From a virus: a DNA stretch of 25,325 bases. Positions 1 to 7,977 of the stretch are shown here, in pieces (the stretch's first letter is position 1; every line of letters starts with the position of its first letter). The stretch covers positions 1 through 25,325 of the IMG/VR virus record IMGVR_UViG_3300033143_001958, one strand, 5' to 3'. The translations under genes were made by a program, and so were the position numbers. The notes beneath the pieces were generated by a model. The model was not told where the DNA came from. It did no database searches and worked only from the letters and a program-made list of their open reading frames with translations.

Positions 1-960
1 TGCTTGTGTTGCGGTGATTGGTTTTTTCTGCCGGAGATCCACACCCATTAACTCACCTGTTGAAATGATCACAGAATCGTCGGATATCCAACTTAATTTA
101 CCTCGTCCTGGTTCCAGTACCCAACCTTGAATAGATTCACCACCTGTGATCATTTCGGTGGCAGTCGATTCGAGTGCAGATAAACGGTTTTTAATCGTAT
201 CACTTGCGTGTTGTAATAACTCAAGTTCACGGGATATATTCGCCTCCTCGATTCCAACAGGCATATCCGCAATATCAATGGCGTTTAATGATGCTTGACG
301 ACATGCTTCACAACCAAGAATTGCAACACAATTTTTACAGTGGGAACCGGAACGCAACACCGGTGTACTGTTTGCAGCGTTGTGCATCTGGTTAACATAT
401 CCGCGTAACTCTTCGGCGGGTGCCCTCCATTCACGCATAGCACCATGTGGGTGATAAGGTCGTGGTTGGTGGATTCTGAGGCACACAGTTAATTGCAGAT
501 CAGATATATCAAGTAAATCGATAATGCCCGACGCGTATGCCATGTTTTGCCAGAACGATTCTACCAGACCCCACCCATATTTAAGATCATCCACAAATAG
601 AGTCATGCTTTCAGGCTCAAGGCACCAATGGTCGGTGGTTCCACCACAGTCGGTTAGGTGAATCCGTTTGATATCAATAAACTCCTCTATGTGGTGTTCG
701 CCGTCTACAGCAAGACAGGCGTTTACATAGTCGGTAACATAATCAATGATTTCCTGTGTGACCACAAAACCGTCGGGTGATGTGGTGCCCACCACACATG
801 GGTTGCCTGTCAGTAACCATTCGGACGCGACCCAGTGGGCACATTCACCCTCAACAGCCTCTACACCGGATGTGTTATCATATGACGCAGCCATGAACGG
901 CGCACCATTACAAAACACATTGCGACCCATTGCAGAGGGTGCCCAGAATTTATGGATCAT
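1..960 (-). CDS. DUF2800 family RecB/Cas4-like nuclease (3' part missing)
   Basis: This leftward frame is open from ATG at 960 to the window edge (320 codons seen, C-terminus missing). It looks like a PD-(D/E)XK nuclease of the DUF2800 phage family. An N-terminal GECAH segment (residues 38-42) fits nuclease motif I, GTTD (107-110) and DDLKYGWG (124-131) supply the acidic and lysine active-site motifs, and QNMAY (137-141) fits the QxxxY motif. Cysteines C17, C207, C210 and C216 match the one-plus-three arrangement that holds a 4Fe-4S cluster in AddB/Cas4-type nucleases. The start overlaps the stop of the upstream gene (ATGA), so the two are probably translationally coupled. A role in DNA end processing for replication or recombination is inferred from the family. 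Confidence 0.85.
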   Translation of the reverse strand, partial: MIHKFWAPSAMGRNVFCNGAPFMAASYDNTSGVEAVEGECAHWVASEWLLTGNPCVVGTTSPDGFVVTQEIIDYVTDYVNACLAVDGEHHIEEFIDIKRIHLTDCGGTTDHWCLEPESMTLFVDDLKYGWGLVESFWQNMAYASGIIDLLDISDLQLTVCLRIHQPRPYHPHGAMREWRAPAEELRGYVNQMHNAANSTPVLRSGSHCKNCVAILGCEACRQASLNAIDIADMPVGIEEANISRELELLQHASDTIKNRLSALESTATEMITGGESIQGWVLEPGRGKLSWISDDSVIISTGELMGVDLRQKKPITATQA

Positions 961-1460
961 TGGATTGCACATAATGAAGCATAAACGGTCGGGATATATT
1001 CAGGCTTTGCAGCAAGCTCGGTGATGTTCACTAAACCGGAGTTCTGGCACAATGTTTGAATCCCTTGTGGGTCAATTTTACCGGCTGCAGTCAACTCCGT
1101 GATTTTAACCATCACATCGTTAAAGTTTGTGGGTTGTTGAACCGGTGCAGGATCGACAACAGGTGGCGCAACCGGTGCAGGATCAACAAACTGTCCCTCA
1201 TATGCTACAAGTGTTGTTTTATCACCGCCTTTTTTTGCTTTCCATTCGCCATTTTTCTTTTGGGTCTGGGTTGACGCATGGTGTTCCTCGGACCAAACAA
1301 CACCACGATTATCTGTTAACTGTCCTACAGGTTCGACGGGTTCCGTGAATGGGTTGGGTAGCGTGGTCGGTGGGTCGAGTTCGGTGGCTACGGTCTGATG
1401 CGTTAACTCATCAATAATGGTTCGTAGTTCTGCGACTGTTTCGGCTTGAATTGTAATCAT
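957..1460 (-). CDS. Small phage protein with a G-V-V-W / G-x-W-K motif; function unknown
   Basis: This 167-residue protein has three parts. Residues 1-30 are probably helical. Residues 50-91 hold a conserved phage motif (D50, GVVW, HHAST, GEWKAKKGGDK, YE, F91). A Pro/Val/Asp-rich linker (about 93-112) leads to a C-terminal helical region (about 113-167). I recognise this layout from many phage hypothetical proteins in replication regions, but I know of no established biochemical role. It is the first gene of the leftward operon, with an AGGAAAC ribosome binding site just before ATG at 1460, and overlaps the DUF2800 nuclease gene by 4 nt. A role alongside the nuclease or replication proteins is inference. 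The motif recurs without gaps in the head-module protein at 15246-15548. Confidence 0.8.
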   Translation of the reverse strand: MITIQAETVAELRTIIDELTHQTVATELDPPTTLPNPFTEPVEPVGQLTDNRGVVWSEEHHASTQTQKKNGEWKAKKGGDKTTLVAYEGQFVDPAPVAPPVVDPAPVQQPTNFNDVMVKITELTAAGKIDPQGIQTLCQNSGLVNITELAAKPEYIPTVYASLCAIQ

Positions 1461-1486
1461 TTTGTTTCCTCTGTAGTGGTTAATAA

Positions 1487-1539
1487 TTTTCGTTGACTAA
1501 ACAGACAGTATTCGCTATTGTCCGAATAGTCAACGAAAA
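1487..1539. promoter_or_regulatory. Palindromic, overlapping divergent promoter and probable operator
   Basis: A perfect 12-bp inverted repeat (TTTTCGTTGACT at 1487-1498, its complement at 1528-1539) brackets two facing sigma70-like promoters. Rightward, TTGACT (1493-1498) is 17 bp from TATTGT (1516-1521). Leftward, TTGACT (complement of 1528-1533) is 17 bp from TACTGT (complement of 1505-1510). Each -35 box lies inside an arm of the palindrome, so a dimeric regulator bound to both arms would cover both. The rightward start is predicted near 1528, about 29 nt before the helicase start. The regulator is not identified; the TetR-like protein at 4787-5122 is one candidate. Confidence 0.7.
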
Positions 1540-1556
1540 ATAATCAGTGAGCGATA

Positions 1557-3185
1557 ATGTTTAATTTATATGGATTTCAAGAACAACTAGAAAATAATGT
1601 TTATGCTCGGTGGGCGTGTGGTCACAGGAACGTTTTAGCTGTTGCGCCCACAGGATCGGGTAAAACTGTGTTCTTTTCTGATGTAATATCCAAAACGTTA
1701 GGTGGTGTGTGTGCGATAGCTCACAGACAAGAACTTGTAGGGCAAATGTCTCTTTCCCTTGCTAAGTTCGGTGTTCGTCATCGTATTATTGGACCAGTTA
1801 ACGTTATAAAGATGATTAACCAGTTGCATGTTTATGTATTGGGTAAATCCTTCTATGAACCGTCTGCACCTGTTGCGGTTGCCGGTGTCAATACTCTGGT
1901 TCGTCGTGGGCACTCTCTGAGGAACTGGTTACCACAGGTAAAATTATGGATCATGGATGAAGCACACCACGTGCTGCGGGACAATGTGTGGGGCAAGGCT
2001 GTTGATATGTTCCCCAACGCTCTGGGGTTAGGGGTTACAGCCACACCATGCAGGGCAGATGGTGCCGGTTTAGGTTCCCACGCGGATGGTGTTTTTGATG
2101 AAATGGTTGTGGGCCCAACGGGTCGGGAATTAATAGATCAAGGTTTTCTTGCGGATTATAGGATTTTTGCACCGCCTTCGGATATTAATTTTGATAATGT
2201 AAAGATTAGTAAAACCACTGGTGATTATGTTAAAAACCAGATGGTTGCAGCCACTAAAAATAGTCACATAATTGGTGATATTGTCGGGCACTATCTGAGA
2301 ATTGCCCCCGGTGCCCTTGGTATTACGTTCGTGCCATCTGTGGAAATAGCAGAAGATACTGCATCAAAATTTAATAGTGCCGGTGTTCCTTCTGTTGTCG
2401 TAAGTGCCAAAACCCCAGACATCGAACGGCAAAAAATCATGCGCCGGTTTTCTGCAGGAGATATTAAAAATCTAGTAAATGTTGATTTATTTGGTGAGGG
2501 TTTTGACCTTCCAAAATTATCAGTGGTCTCCATGGGTAGAAAAACAGAGTCCTATTCTTTATACTGCCAACAGTTTGGAAGACCTTTACGAAAGGACGAC
2601 GGTAAAACCCATGGTATTATCATCGACCACGTGGGTAATGTTATGCGACACGGTCTGCCCGATGGTCCACAAGATTGGTCACTTGACCGGCGCGAACGTA
2701 AACGGGCAAAACCGGACCCTGATCTAGTGCCCACCCGTACCTGTATCACATGCACCGCTGTTTATGAATCATGGTCGAAGGTGTGCCCATATTGCGGGAT
2801 GGTTTGGATACCGATGGAACGCGCCACACCTGAACAGGTGGAAGGTGATCTTGAAGAACTCGACCCAACAGTGTTACACGCCATGCGTAGTGAAATTAAT
2901 CGTGTGGATATAGACGCGGGAACGTTTAAACAACGGATGGAACGCGCCGGTCAATCAGGGATTGTTATAAATTCCGCAGCTAAAAACCACAGGGAACGGC
3001 AAGCGATGCAAGGAATATTGCGGGGAAATATAGCACAGTGGGCAGGTAACCATAAACACACCGGTCGCACTTATTCAGAAATTTATACACGGTTCTGGCG
3101 TGAGTTCGGAACCGATATCATGACAGCACAGACCCTCGGCGCGTCTGCTGCTGAAACTTTAAACAATAAACTGGTGGGGATATGA
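1557..3185 (+). CDS. DEAH-box superfamily 2 helicase with C-terminal zinc-finger-like cysteines
   Basis: This 542-residue protein is an ATP-dependent DNA or RNA translocase of the SF2 group related to UvsW/SSL2-type phage helicases. Visible motifs are an N-terminal YGFQEQ (Q-motif-like, residues 5-10), Walker A APTGSGKT (30-37), DEAH (134-137), TATP (motif III, 161-164) and, in the second RecA domain, QQFGRPLR (motif VI, about 339-346). About 50 residues later a CxxC...CxxC set (about 396-413) looks like a zinc ribbon. It is the first gene of the rightward operon and lies just after the palindromic promoter; its ribosome binding site is weak. Its likely role is in replication fork or recombination remodelling; this is inferred from family and neighbours. 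Confidence 0.9.
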   Translation: MFNLYGFQEQLENNVYARWACGHRNVLAVAPTGSGKTVFFSDVISKTLGGVCAIAHRQELVGQMSLSLAKFGVRHRIIGPVNVIKMINQLHVYVLGKSFYEPSAPVAVAGVNTLVRRGHSLRNWLPQVKLWIMDEAHHVLRDNVWGKAVDMFPNALGLGVTATPCRADGAGLGSHADGVFDEMVVGPTGRELIDQGFLADYRIFAPPSDINFDNVKISKTTGDYVKNQMVAATKNSHIIGDIVGHYLRIAPGALGITFVPSVEIAEDTASKFNSAGVPSVVVSAKTPDIERQKIMRRFSAGDIKNLVNVDLFGEGFDLPKLSVVSMGRKTESYSLYCQQFGRPLRKDDGKTHGIIIDHVGNVMRHGLPDGPQDWSLDRRERKRAKPDPDLVPTRTCITCTAVYESWSKVCPYCGMVWIPMERATPEQVEGDLEELDPTVLHAMRSEINRVDIDAGTFKQRMERAGQSGIVINSAAKNHRERQAMQGILRGNIAQWAGNHKHTGRTYSEIYTRFWREFGTDIMTAQTLGASAAETLNNKLVGI

Positions 3186-3619
3186 ATAAAACAGATAAGT
3201 ATAAACTGGTATTGTTAACCGTTATTAATTCAGGTGTGGATAGTGTTCTGAAACATTTCGAGGTGTCAAACCCTGATTTAATGGTATCACTCGGAAACGT
3301 TCACGCTTACACCAAGTACAGGATGACCGAAATCATCAGTAAAGATATTAAAATAGCACGGTGGGCACACAGGCGATTAAAAGAGTGGCGCAACGAGCTA
3401 AATGGTTCCGACCACGATATGAATATTACCACACTGGTGGCTTGTTCATATCAAGCAGCCGTTGACATGAATGGTATTGATTCACACGTTGCAGAAATAT
3501 TACCACCGCTTGAAAAACTTAGTGATTTTTTCCACATCGGGCGTAAATCAGAAGATAATTATGTCCGTGCAGATGAAACACTTGAGCCGTTATACAACCG
3601 AATAGGGTTTAAACCATGA
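3182..3619 (+). CDS. Hypothetical protein, replication operon
   Basis: This 145-residue protein belongs to no family I recognise. It is predicted soluble and mostly helical, with a charged middle part (around residues 45-75, many K and R) and no signal peptide or membrane segment. The ATG overlaps the helicase stop (ATGA), and its own stop overlaps the start of the methyltransferase-like gene, so it sits inside a tightly coupled operon. This supports it being real and expressed with the DNA-processing genes. No function can be assigned. Confidence 0.75.
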   Translation: MNKTDKYKLVLLTVINSGVDSVLKHFEVSNPDLMVSLGNVHAYTKYRMTEIISKDIKIARWAHRRLKEWRNELNGSDHDMNITTLVACSYQAAVDMNGIDSHVAEILPPLEKLSDFFHIGRKSEDNYVRADETLEPLYNRIGFKP

Positions 3620-4323
3620 GATATTTATCTGTATTCGATGGAATGTCGTGTGGTCGAATTGCCGTTGAACAATTGGGACTACCTATAACAAAATATTATG
3701 CCAGTGAAATCGACAAACATGCGGTTAAAGTAGCACAGGCAAACTACCCCGATACTGTTCACATTGGTGATGTGAGGGAGACAGGTGTTAATGAGCAGTG
3801 TTTTTATTACACCGAAAAAGCAATACAATGGCTTGGGCGACATAGCAGGAGTAAGGATAAAAAGCTATCTGTTCACGCTGATAGTGATAAAATGCAAATG
3901 CTAGAAGCAAGCCGCCACAAGAAATACAGCTCTCAAAGATTCTTTGGTATTGTCGATGTACCAACTGATAAACATTGTGTTGGCGCTATGCGTGGACGGT
4001 ATGTTGTGAACGGTAAACGCCAAGACGGGAAGATGGCAACCAAAGGGCTTACAAAACAATTTCTTGAATTTAGATATGATGGAAAGACAAACGCCTTAAC
4101 CACGGTTTCAAAAGACAATGTAGTTGTACCATTTACATTACCAAACCGCGTACCTGTTGAAGATTTCTTTTTTAGATACATCACCCCACTTAAATGCGAA
4201 CGTTTGCAGACTGTACCAGACGGTTACACTGATCACGTGAGCAATACCCAACGGTATAAAATGCTAGGTAATGGATGGACTGTTGATGTTATAAAACACA
4301 TATTACAGGGAATCAAACCATGA
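3616..4323 (+). CDS. C5 cytosine methyltransferase-like protein lacking the catalytic core
   Basis: At 235 residues this is shorter than the roughly 300-400 residues usual for phage C5 methyltransferases. The N-terminus holds the S-adenosylmethionine-binding motif I (VFDGMSCG, residues 6-13), SEIDK (30-34) and GDV (51-53). The sequence then jumps within about ten residues to YYTEKAIQW, which normally lies C-terminal to the catalytic part. The target-recognition-like region (GRYVVNGKRQDGK, NALTTV) and C-terminal motifs (TPLKCERLQTVPDGY, RYKMLGNGWTVDVI) are kept. The PCQ catalytic loop (motif IV), ENV (motif VI) and motif VIII are not found, so methyl transfer is unlikely. The frame is intact and overlaps both neighbours by 4 nt. 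It could be a DNA-binding remnant with a new role or a recent in-frame deletion. Confidence 0.85.
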   Translation: MRYLSVFDGMSCGRIAVEQLGLPITKYYASEIDKHAVKVAQANYPDTVHIGDVRETGVNEQCFYYTEKAIQWLGRHSRSKDKKLSVHADSDKMQMLEASRHKKYSSQRFFGIVDVPTDKHCVGAMRGRYVVNGKRQDGKMATKGLTKQFLEFRYDGKTNALTTVSKDNVVVPFTLPNRVPVEDFFFRYITPLKCERLQTVPDGYTDHVSNTQRYKMLGNGWTVDVIKHILQGIKP

Positions 4324-4790
4324 ATGATCTACAGGCATGGGCAAACCGGTGGCAGATCCCACAAGATGCACTCAACGACCTTCGGCACACCCTCGGCGCG
4401 GTGGACCAACCGGAACACGTTCACGGAACATCTGAGGCGGTTATACAACAACGGGTTAGATTATCAGCATCCGAAACCGGCGCAAGACTCTGGCGAAATA
4501 ATAACGGTGTAGCGCAAAACCCAACAGGGCAGCCGGTGCGGTATGGTCTGGCGAACGAATCCACGAAAATAAACCGTGTTCTGAAATCGTCCGACCTGAT
4601 TGGTATTACCCCTGTGATCATCACACCTGAGCACGTTGGGCATACCGTTGGCGTATTTACCGCAATTGAAGTTAAAAAATCAGGGTGGTGTTTTCGTGGT
4701 GCATCTAGGGAAACGGCGCAATTGAAATTTATATTATTGGTTCTGTCTATGGGCGGAATCGGGAAATTTAACAGTACGGGTATATTATGA
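4320..4790 (+). CDS. VRR-NUC domain nuclease
   Basis: This 156-residue protein contains a VRR-NUC domain, a small PD-(D/E)XK nuclease fold related to structure-specific and Holliday-junction nucleases. Visible features are GARLWRNNNGVAQ (about residues 60-72), VRYGL, KSSDLIGI with the metal-binding aspartate (about 90-97), and AIEVKKSGW supplying the ExK pair (about 118-126), followed by RETAQLKFI. About 50 residues precede the domain; similar standalone phage proteins are often shorter. It overlaps both neighbours by 4 nt. Its position after a helicase and a methyltransferase-like gene fits a role in resolving branched replication or recombination intermediates, which is inference from the family. 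Confidence 0.88.
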   Translation: MNDLQAWANRWQIPQDALNDLRHTLGAVDQPEHVHGTSEAVIQQRVRLSASETGARLWRNNNGVAQNPTGQPVRYGLANESTKINRVLKSSDLIGITPVIITPEHVGHTVGVFTAIEVKKSGWCFRGASRETAQLKFILLVLSMGGIGKFNSTGIL

Positions 4791-5122
4791 AAACGCGGGA
4801 AAAAATACTAAAAACATTTATCGAACTAACTGAAACCAATAACTACATCACGATTACCCGGGAACGGTTGGCATGTGCCACGGGTGTGGCTCCGACAACA
4901 ATCACCCACCACTTCAAAACCATGGACGGTTTACGGTCTATTTTATTACAACATTCTGTGAATTGTGGGGTAAAACGGGTTATCAGTCAGGCAATCATTA
5001 ACAACGATCCATTCATTAAATCAATCCCTTACGGGGTCCTCATTGATGCAGCAAAGACCATGTACCAGACCACTATCAGGGATCACGCGGACCCCGTTAA
5101 TCAAACAGATATCAAACGTTAA
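4787..5122 (+). CDS. Short TetR-like helix-turn-helix protein
   Basis: The N-terminal half (residues about 4-52) resembles a TetR DNA-binding domain: a first helix (REKILKTFIELTE), the ITRERLACATGVAPTTITHHF helix-turn-helix region and a following KTMDGLRSILL helix. The protein is only 111 residues, about half of a normal TetR regulator, so most of the ligand-binding domain is missing. It is the last gene of the rightward operon, overlapping the VRR-NUC gene by 4 nt, and is followed by a hairpin. It may regulate phage promoters such as the palindrome at 1487-1539, but nothing in the sequence proves that link. Confidence 0.72.
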   Translation: MKTREKILKTFIELTETNNYITITRERLACATGVAPTTITHHFKTMDGLRSILLQHSVNCGVKRVISQAIINNDPFIKSIPYGVLIDAAKTMYQTTIRDHADPVNQTDIKR

Positions 5123-5138
5123 CAAACACACCACACGA

Positions 5139-5168
5139 TAAACGGGGATATTACCGCGACCCCGTTTA
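5139..5168. terminator. Hairpin between convergent genes, probable bidirectional terminator
   Basis: A perfect 9-bp stem (TAAACGGGG at 5139-5147 with its complement at 5160-5168) and a 12-nt loop lie between the TetR-like gene ending at 5122 and the primase-helicase gene ending at 5203 on the other strand. There is no clear T run on either side, so termination strength is uncertain, but its position between convergent operons fits a shared terminator. Confidence 0.5.
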
Positions 5169-5202
5169 AACTCCTCCTTGGCGTATTTACATGGTGGGTA
5201 AT

Positions 5203-7464
5203 TCACGACGCAAATACTTGCTCTGCGATACCACCCGATTGTGGTGCTTCACTTTGCGCTTTGATATACGCCTGTGTGATCATCGTACCGCCTGTTATTC
5301 CTGACTGTATTGAGTCCTTTAAAACATATAAACGTGGTTTCCTGTTTCCTTCTGTCACCAATGGACTATTAACTCGCCCCTGACTTAACCCCGGGTGTTT
5401 AATATACCCCAACGATTCGAGCATATCGGGACGTTTATTAACTGGTGTGCCTTTTACCCTCATCCCGTCAATTAAACGACTGAGGGCAATGCTACTAACC
5501 CAACCACCACAGAAACCTTTACGACCCTCGGCAACCGCCTGAATAACTCGTTGTTCTGTGTGACCATGTGAGGCAACCACAGCGGTTTGTATTGCACTTG
5601 TCCGTGGTGCCCGTTGTGCTCCGATAGTCGGGTTTAATTCATCTGGTATCTGGTAACTCTGTAAATAATCAATAACCTTAAGATACCCGTCGTTATTCGC
5701 CCACTCGAAGAGTTTATGAAAATACTTATCTGATCGTAAATCCGTGGCGTTCTGTTGTGCTGCGAAAAACGGTGCATACCGTCGTTCATTCTGGGTTATG
5801 ATCACACCATCTTTGTGATTAGTGAACAGGACAAAATTAGCACACGTTGAACCACTGCGTTGATTATCCCCTTTACCCTGTATTTCAATAAACGGTTGTG
5901 TGATCATCGGTTTCAGTAATTCCATGGTGTCATACTTCCCACCTATATTAACCTCATCGACGATAATCAAAATACTGTTTTCAATAAACAGGTTAAATTT
6001 ACTTCCTAGGTCACCCGCATTTTTAGGTGTGGTGTATCTACGTCCTATTGCTTTCACCAAACAATCAGAGATCAGGGATTTACCGTTACCCTGCACACCC
6101 TGAATCAACGGGCACCATCTGAATTTAAAACCTTTATACTGAATAACTGCAGCCATCCATGCAATTAATATCCCATGGTCCTCTGGGAACATCGATTTAA
6201 TGTGATCCATAAACGGTGTGATATCACCCTGAACACTGCGAATATTCGGCGCAACATACGTATTAATAGCCGTTCGCCCTAGGTTATCGGTCACAACTTC
6301 CTGTGGTTTCTTATCAGGTCTAAAACAAATATCATCAACCTTCGGGAAAACATACCCTTGTGACTCGGTAAATGCTTTCCATGCGTCGGGTGTGGTCTTG
6401 CTACCGTGTGAATCACTCAACATAAACGCATACCCACCATAAACAGCTTTAAACCGTGGTGAATCGAGTGTGGCACCGTTCGGCACCAATATTTTATTTA
6501 ACTCTGTAATATATGTGCAGTCTTTAAAATACTCGATCTGGTTATCAATATATAAAATCGGTATATCAGTGCGACGGGCACCGGTCTCGGTTTTAATATC
6601 TGCCGATTTACCATAGACGGTTTTAACAATAGAACAGGCGTTTAAAATCGTATCCCTGCGGTACTGCTCACGGTCTAACCATTTATCTCTTTTACCGAGT
6701 GCGGATAACCTAAACAACCTATCCATTCGCTCGCAGTCTTTACCAGTCCAGAACGCCAGAAGATTACACAACGACTGGTCCAACGAACTGTGGTCGTGTT
6801 CGGGTGTCACTTCACAATCCCATAATTCTTTAAACGACATTTTACCACCGAACGCGCCACCAACCGATTTACTATTATACATTTTACCGATCAAACCATT
6901 ATCGTCATCGGGTCCGTGCCATTCAGATAGTGGTTTATCCGTCCATTCCACATCATTCTTCACAACCTTTTTAAAATACGCATCCACTAACCATTTAACC
7001 TGATCATCACACACCATTGTGGGATCACCACACGCGTTATTACCGGTGAGTGCTACATATCTATCGGTTGTGTAAAATTCTAATTGTGCAGGGACGTTTT
7101 TACATGCGTGTTCTATCCCTGTGGTCATACTACCGAATATGTGGCAACCGGTGCCCGATATACTCGACTCATAATAACAAGCCGGTGTGAAGATACCCAG
7201 TAAACGGGTGGCTAACTCCGACCACTGACCATCGCGGTATGCTTTGTCGATATCCAGAAAGAAAAACGGATCGTTCCTTGTAAATACGAAACCGATACCA
7301 CTACCGGTGGTCAACCCTGCCTCGGCTTGTTCGGCAGTCATGTGATGCAATGGGTTCATGGGATCGAACTGTTTACCAGGGAATGCGGGATTGAATGGCA
7401 TTTTATCTGCTACATTATATAAGACGAATTGCGGGTATTTTCTGAATGCTTCGGGGATAATCAT
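5203..7464 (-). CDS. Primase-polymerase fused to a D5-like SF3 helicase
   Basis: This leftward gene encodes 753 residues from ATG at 7464, which has a well-placed AGGA site; the frame extends to an ATG at 7554 without a good site. The N-terminal part is a prim-pol domain: FLDID (about residues 69-73) supplies the metal-binding aspartates, SGTGCHIFG (about 100-108) matches the SxH-type motif, and EFYTTDRYVALTG matches the last conserved block. The C-terminal part is an SF3 ATPase: QGVQGNGKS Walker A (about 454-462), ILIIVDEV Walker B (about 500-507) and NFVLFTNHKDGVII plus ERRYAPF for the sensor and arginine-finger region. It probably primes and unwinds at the phage origin, possibly the adjacent region at 7640-8090. 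Confidence 0.9.
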   Translation of the reverse strand: MIIPEAFRKYPQFVLYNVADKMPFNPAFPGKQFDPMNPLHHMTAEQAEAGLTTGSGIGFVFTRNDPFFFLDIDKAYRDGQWSELATRLLGIFTPACYYESSISGTGCHIFGSMTTGIEHACKNVPAQLEFYTTDRYVALTGNNACGDPTMVCDDQVKWLVDAYFKKVVKNDVEWTDKPLSEWHGPDDDNGLIGKMYNSKSVGGAFGGKMSFKELWDCEVTPEHDHSSLDQSLCNLLAFWTGKDCERMDRLFRLSALGKRDKWLDREQYRRDTILNACSIVKTVYGKSADIKTETGARRTDIPILYIDNQIEYFKDCTYITELNKILVPNGATLDSPRFKAVYGGYAFMLSDSHGSKTTPDAWKAFTESQGYVFPKVDDICFRPDKKPQEVVTDNLGRTAINTYVAPNIRSVQGDITPFMDHIKSMFPEDHGILIAWMAAVIQYKGFKFRWCPLIQGVQGNGKSLISDCLVKAIGRRYTTPKNAGDLGSKFNLFIENSILIIVDEVNIGGKYDTMELLKPMITQPFIEIQGKGDNQRSGSTCANFVLFTNHKDGVIITQNERRYAPFFAAQQNATDLRSDKYFHKLFEWANNDGYLKVIDYLQSYQIPDELNPTIGAQRAPRTSAIQTAVVASHGHTEQRVIQAVAEGRKGFCGGWVSSIALSRLIDGMRVKGTPVNKRPDMLESLGYIKHPGLSQGRVNSPLVTEGNRKPRLYVLKDSIQSGITGGTMITQAYIKAQSEAPQSGGIAEQVFAS

Positions 7465-7570
7465 GTGGTGTCCTCGGTCAAAGGTGGTCAATGAAAAGAA
7501 ACATGGCGCGGGTCGGTGACCAAACCAGACCCTCGGGTGTTCACCCTCTACCATGCCCTGTGGAGCACTT

Positions 7571-7599
7571 AAAATATATTATCACAATTTATACGTCAA
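7571..7599 (-). promoter_or_regulatory. Probable promoter of the primase-helicase gene
   Basis: Read leftward, TTGACG (complement of 7594-7599) is 17 bp from TATTTT (complement of 7571-7576). The predicted start near 7564 gives a leader of about 100 nt to the chosen ATG at 7464. Within that leader a GGGTG-AA-CACCC hairpin could form. The match is good but there is no experimental support. Confidence 0.55.
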
Positions 7600-7642
7600 G
7601 TTTTTTTACATAAATATAATCTAACAACCACATGGGTACCGC

Positions 7643-7678
7643 TATCATTCGCTATCATCTACCCCGCACCTGTATCAT
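7643..7678 (+). repeat. Phased TATCAT repeats (iteron-like)
   Basis: TATCAT occurs at 7643-7648, 7653-7658 and 7673-7678, spaced 10 and 20 bp apart, so all three face the same side of the helix. The first two sit in nearly identical 10-bp tandem units (CGCTATCATT and CGCTATCATC). This resembles a short iteron array for an initiator protein. Confidence 0.55.
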
Positions 7679-7977
7679 TACCCTACATTAAGTCCCTGTT
7701 ATAACGTTGTTACCCCACGCACCCGAACTAAATACCAATTCAACGGTTATTTACCCCCTCCCTCTTTAACCCCATATTATTACCCTTTCGCCCCATGGTG
7801 TGCGGGTGTGTTTAACTACCTGTAAACACGTTATTAAACAACCCTATTTATCCTTTTACCCCTCCGAGGGGGTTGTTTTTCTATCCCCACTATATAGACC
7901 CCCCCCCTATGTAATATACACCATATACATGTGTACTATATATACCATATTATTATTATTAAAGGGGTAAGGGGTAA
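7678..7977. repeat. Dispersed TTACCC(C) elements, seven copies
   Basis: TTACCC(C) occurs on the + strand at 7678-7683, 7710-7716, 7751-7757, 7780-7785 and 7856-7862. It occurs on the - strand at 7964-7970 and 7971-7977, where two copies are in direct tandem. Seven copies in 300 bp with an orientation change suggest protein-binding or priming sites, though the strong C bias raises chance expectation. Confidence 0.5.
7837..7880 (+). terminator. Hairpin with T run, probable rightward terminator
   Basis: An outer stem pairs AACAACCC (7837-7844) with GGGTTGTT (7870-7877). An inner alternative pairs CCCC (7859-7862) with GGGG around TCCGA. T residues follow to 7880. No rightward gene lies directly upstream, so if it works it would end a non-coding or origin transcript, or readthrough from the left. 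Confidence 0.45.

Noticed and set aside
746-1024. A 92-residue rightward open frame opposite the nuclease genes
   Set aside because: It lies antisense to two well-supported leftward genes, has no recognisable protein pattern and no ribosome binding site that stands out.
7580-7590. Possible DnaA box (TTATCACAA)
   Set aside because: It differs from TTATCCACA at three positions, and no second copy supports it.
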